From Anaerolineales bacterium UBA832 (GTDB lineage Bacteria > Chloroflexota > Anaerolineae > Anaerolineales > UBA11657): 5,432 nucleotides of DNA. Where the stretch lies: NCBI GenBank assembly GCA_002296125.1, contig DBHI01000096.1:10690-16121 (forward strand). Reading direction: 5' to 3'. The notes under the pieces were generated by a model that worked only from the letters and a program-made list of their open reading frames with translations, made no database searches and was not told the DNA's origin. Positions 5,373 to 5,432 of the stretch are shown piece by piece. The position numbers and the translations under genes are program-made. Each line of letters opens with the position of its first letter. The stretch's first letter is position 1.

Positions 5373-5432
5373 ATGACTAGTATTAATAACATAAGAAATT
5401 TTTGTATTATTGCTCATATTGATCACGGAAAA
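5373..5432 (+). CDS. lepA: Elongation factor 4 (LepA GTPase), N-terminal start, truncated by window edge
   Basis: Only the first 20 codons are present: MTSINNIRNFCIIAHIDHGK. The NIRNFCIIAHIDHGK stretch is the G1 (P-loop) region of translational GTPases, and IRNF-x-IIAHIDHGK is the LepA form. TypA/BipA usually has RNIAIIAHVDHGK, and EF-G differs further. LepA is a ribosome-associated GTPase affecting back-translocation or ribosome assembly. The ATG lies two bases after the tlyA stop. A GAAGG at 5353-5357 lies 15 bases upstream, rather far for a Shine-Dalgarno site, so coupling to tlyA translation is likely. The remaining family domains (GTPase, II, III, V-like and the LepA C-terminal domain) would lie beyond the window. 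Confidence 0.88.
   Translation, partial: MTSINNIRNFCIIAHIDHGK

Noticed and set aside
1..5432. CRISPR arrays, insertion sequences, tRNA or rRNA genes, prophage or defence genes
   Set aside because: No direct-repeat arrays, transposase motifs or RNA gene signatures were seen; essentially all the sequence is covered by chromosomal genes.

Overview
This A+T-rich window has compact, nearly gap-free coding and contains seven genes, two of them cut by the window edges. The best guess at the host is a bacterium of the Chloroflexota, perhaps a low-GC, streamlined lineage such as a SAR202/Dehalococcoidia-like group. Three things point that way: mevalonate kinase and isopentenyl phosphate kinase in a bacterium, a small protein that resembles a family I remember from Chloroflexota, and a J-like/membrane/SH3b protein of a style common there. 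The assignment rests on pattern recognition, not on a search.

Layout. Bases 1-546 (+) are the C-terminal end of gyrB (DNA gyrase subunit B). It converges on a block of five minus-strand genes. In transcription order (right to left) these are a UbiA-family prenyltransferase resembling decaprenyl-phosphate phosphoribosyltransferase (3652-4542), mevalonate kinase (2705-3658 with my preferred start), isopentenyl phosphate kinase (1875-2702), a membrane-anchored SH3b protein with a J-domain-like N-terminus (959-1819), and a small conserved-looking protein (569-934). A 42-base gap (4543-4584) separates ubiA from divergent, plus-strand tlyA (rRNA 2'-O-methyltransferase, 4585-5370). Two bases after tlyA, lepA (elongation factor 4) begins at 5373 and runs off the window.

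How the genes fit together. The ubiA-mvk-ipk trio is tightly coupled, with a stop/start overlap and then a 2-base gap, and has an evident isoprenoid theme. Mevalonate kinase makes mevalonate 5-phosphate and isopentenyl phosphate kinase makes IPP from isopentenyl phosphate. The UbiA enzyme would use a polyprenyl product built from IPP. The presence of IPK suggests the alternative mevalonate pathway, in which phosphomevalonate is decarboxylated before the second phosphorylation. The decarboxylase that would join the two steps is not in the window. tlyA and lepA form a separate ribosome-related unit.

The least explained parts are the two minus-strand genes next to gyrB and the very short divergent promoter region. 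There, the -10-like boxes sit about six bases from both start codons, which hints at leaderless transcripts. No RNA gene, insertion sequence, CRISPR array or strong terminator was seen, and no stretch over 300 bases lacks a gene.
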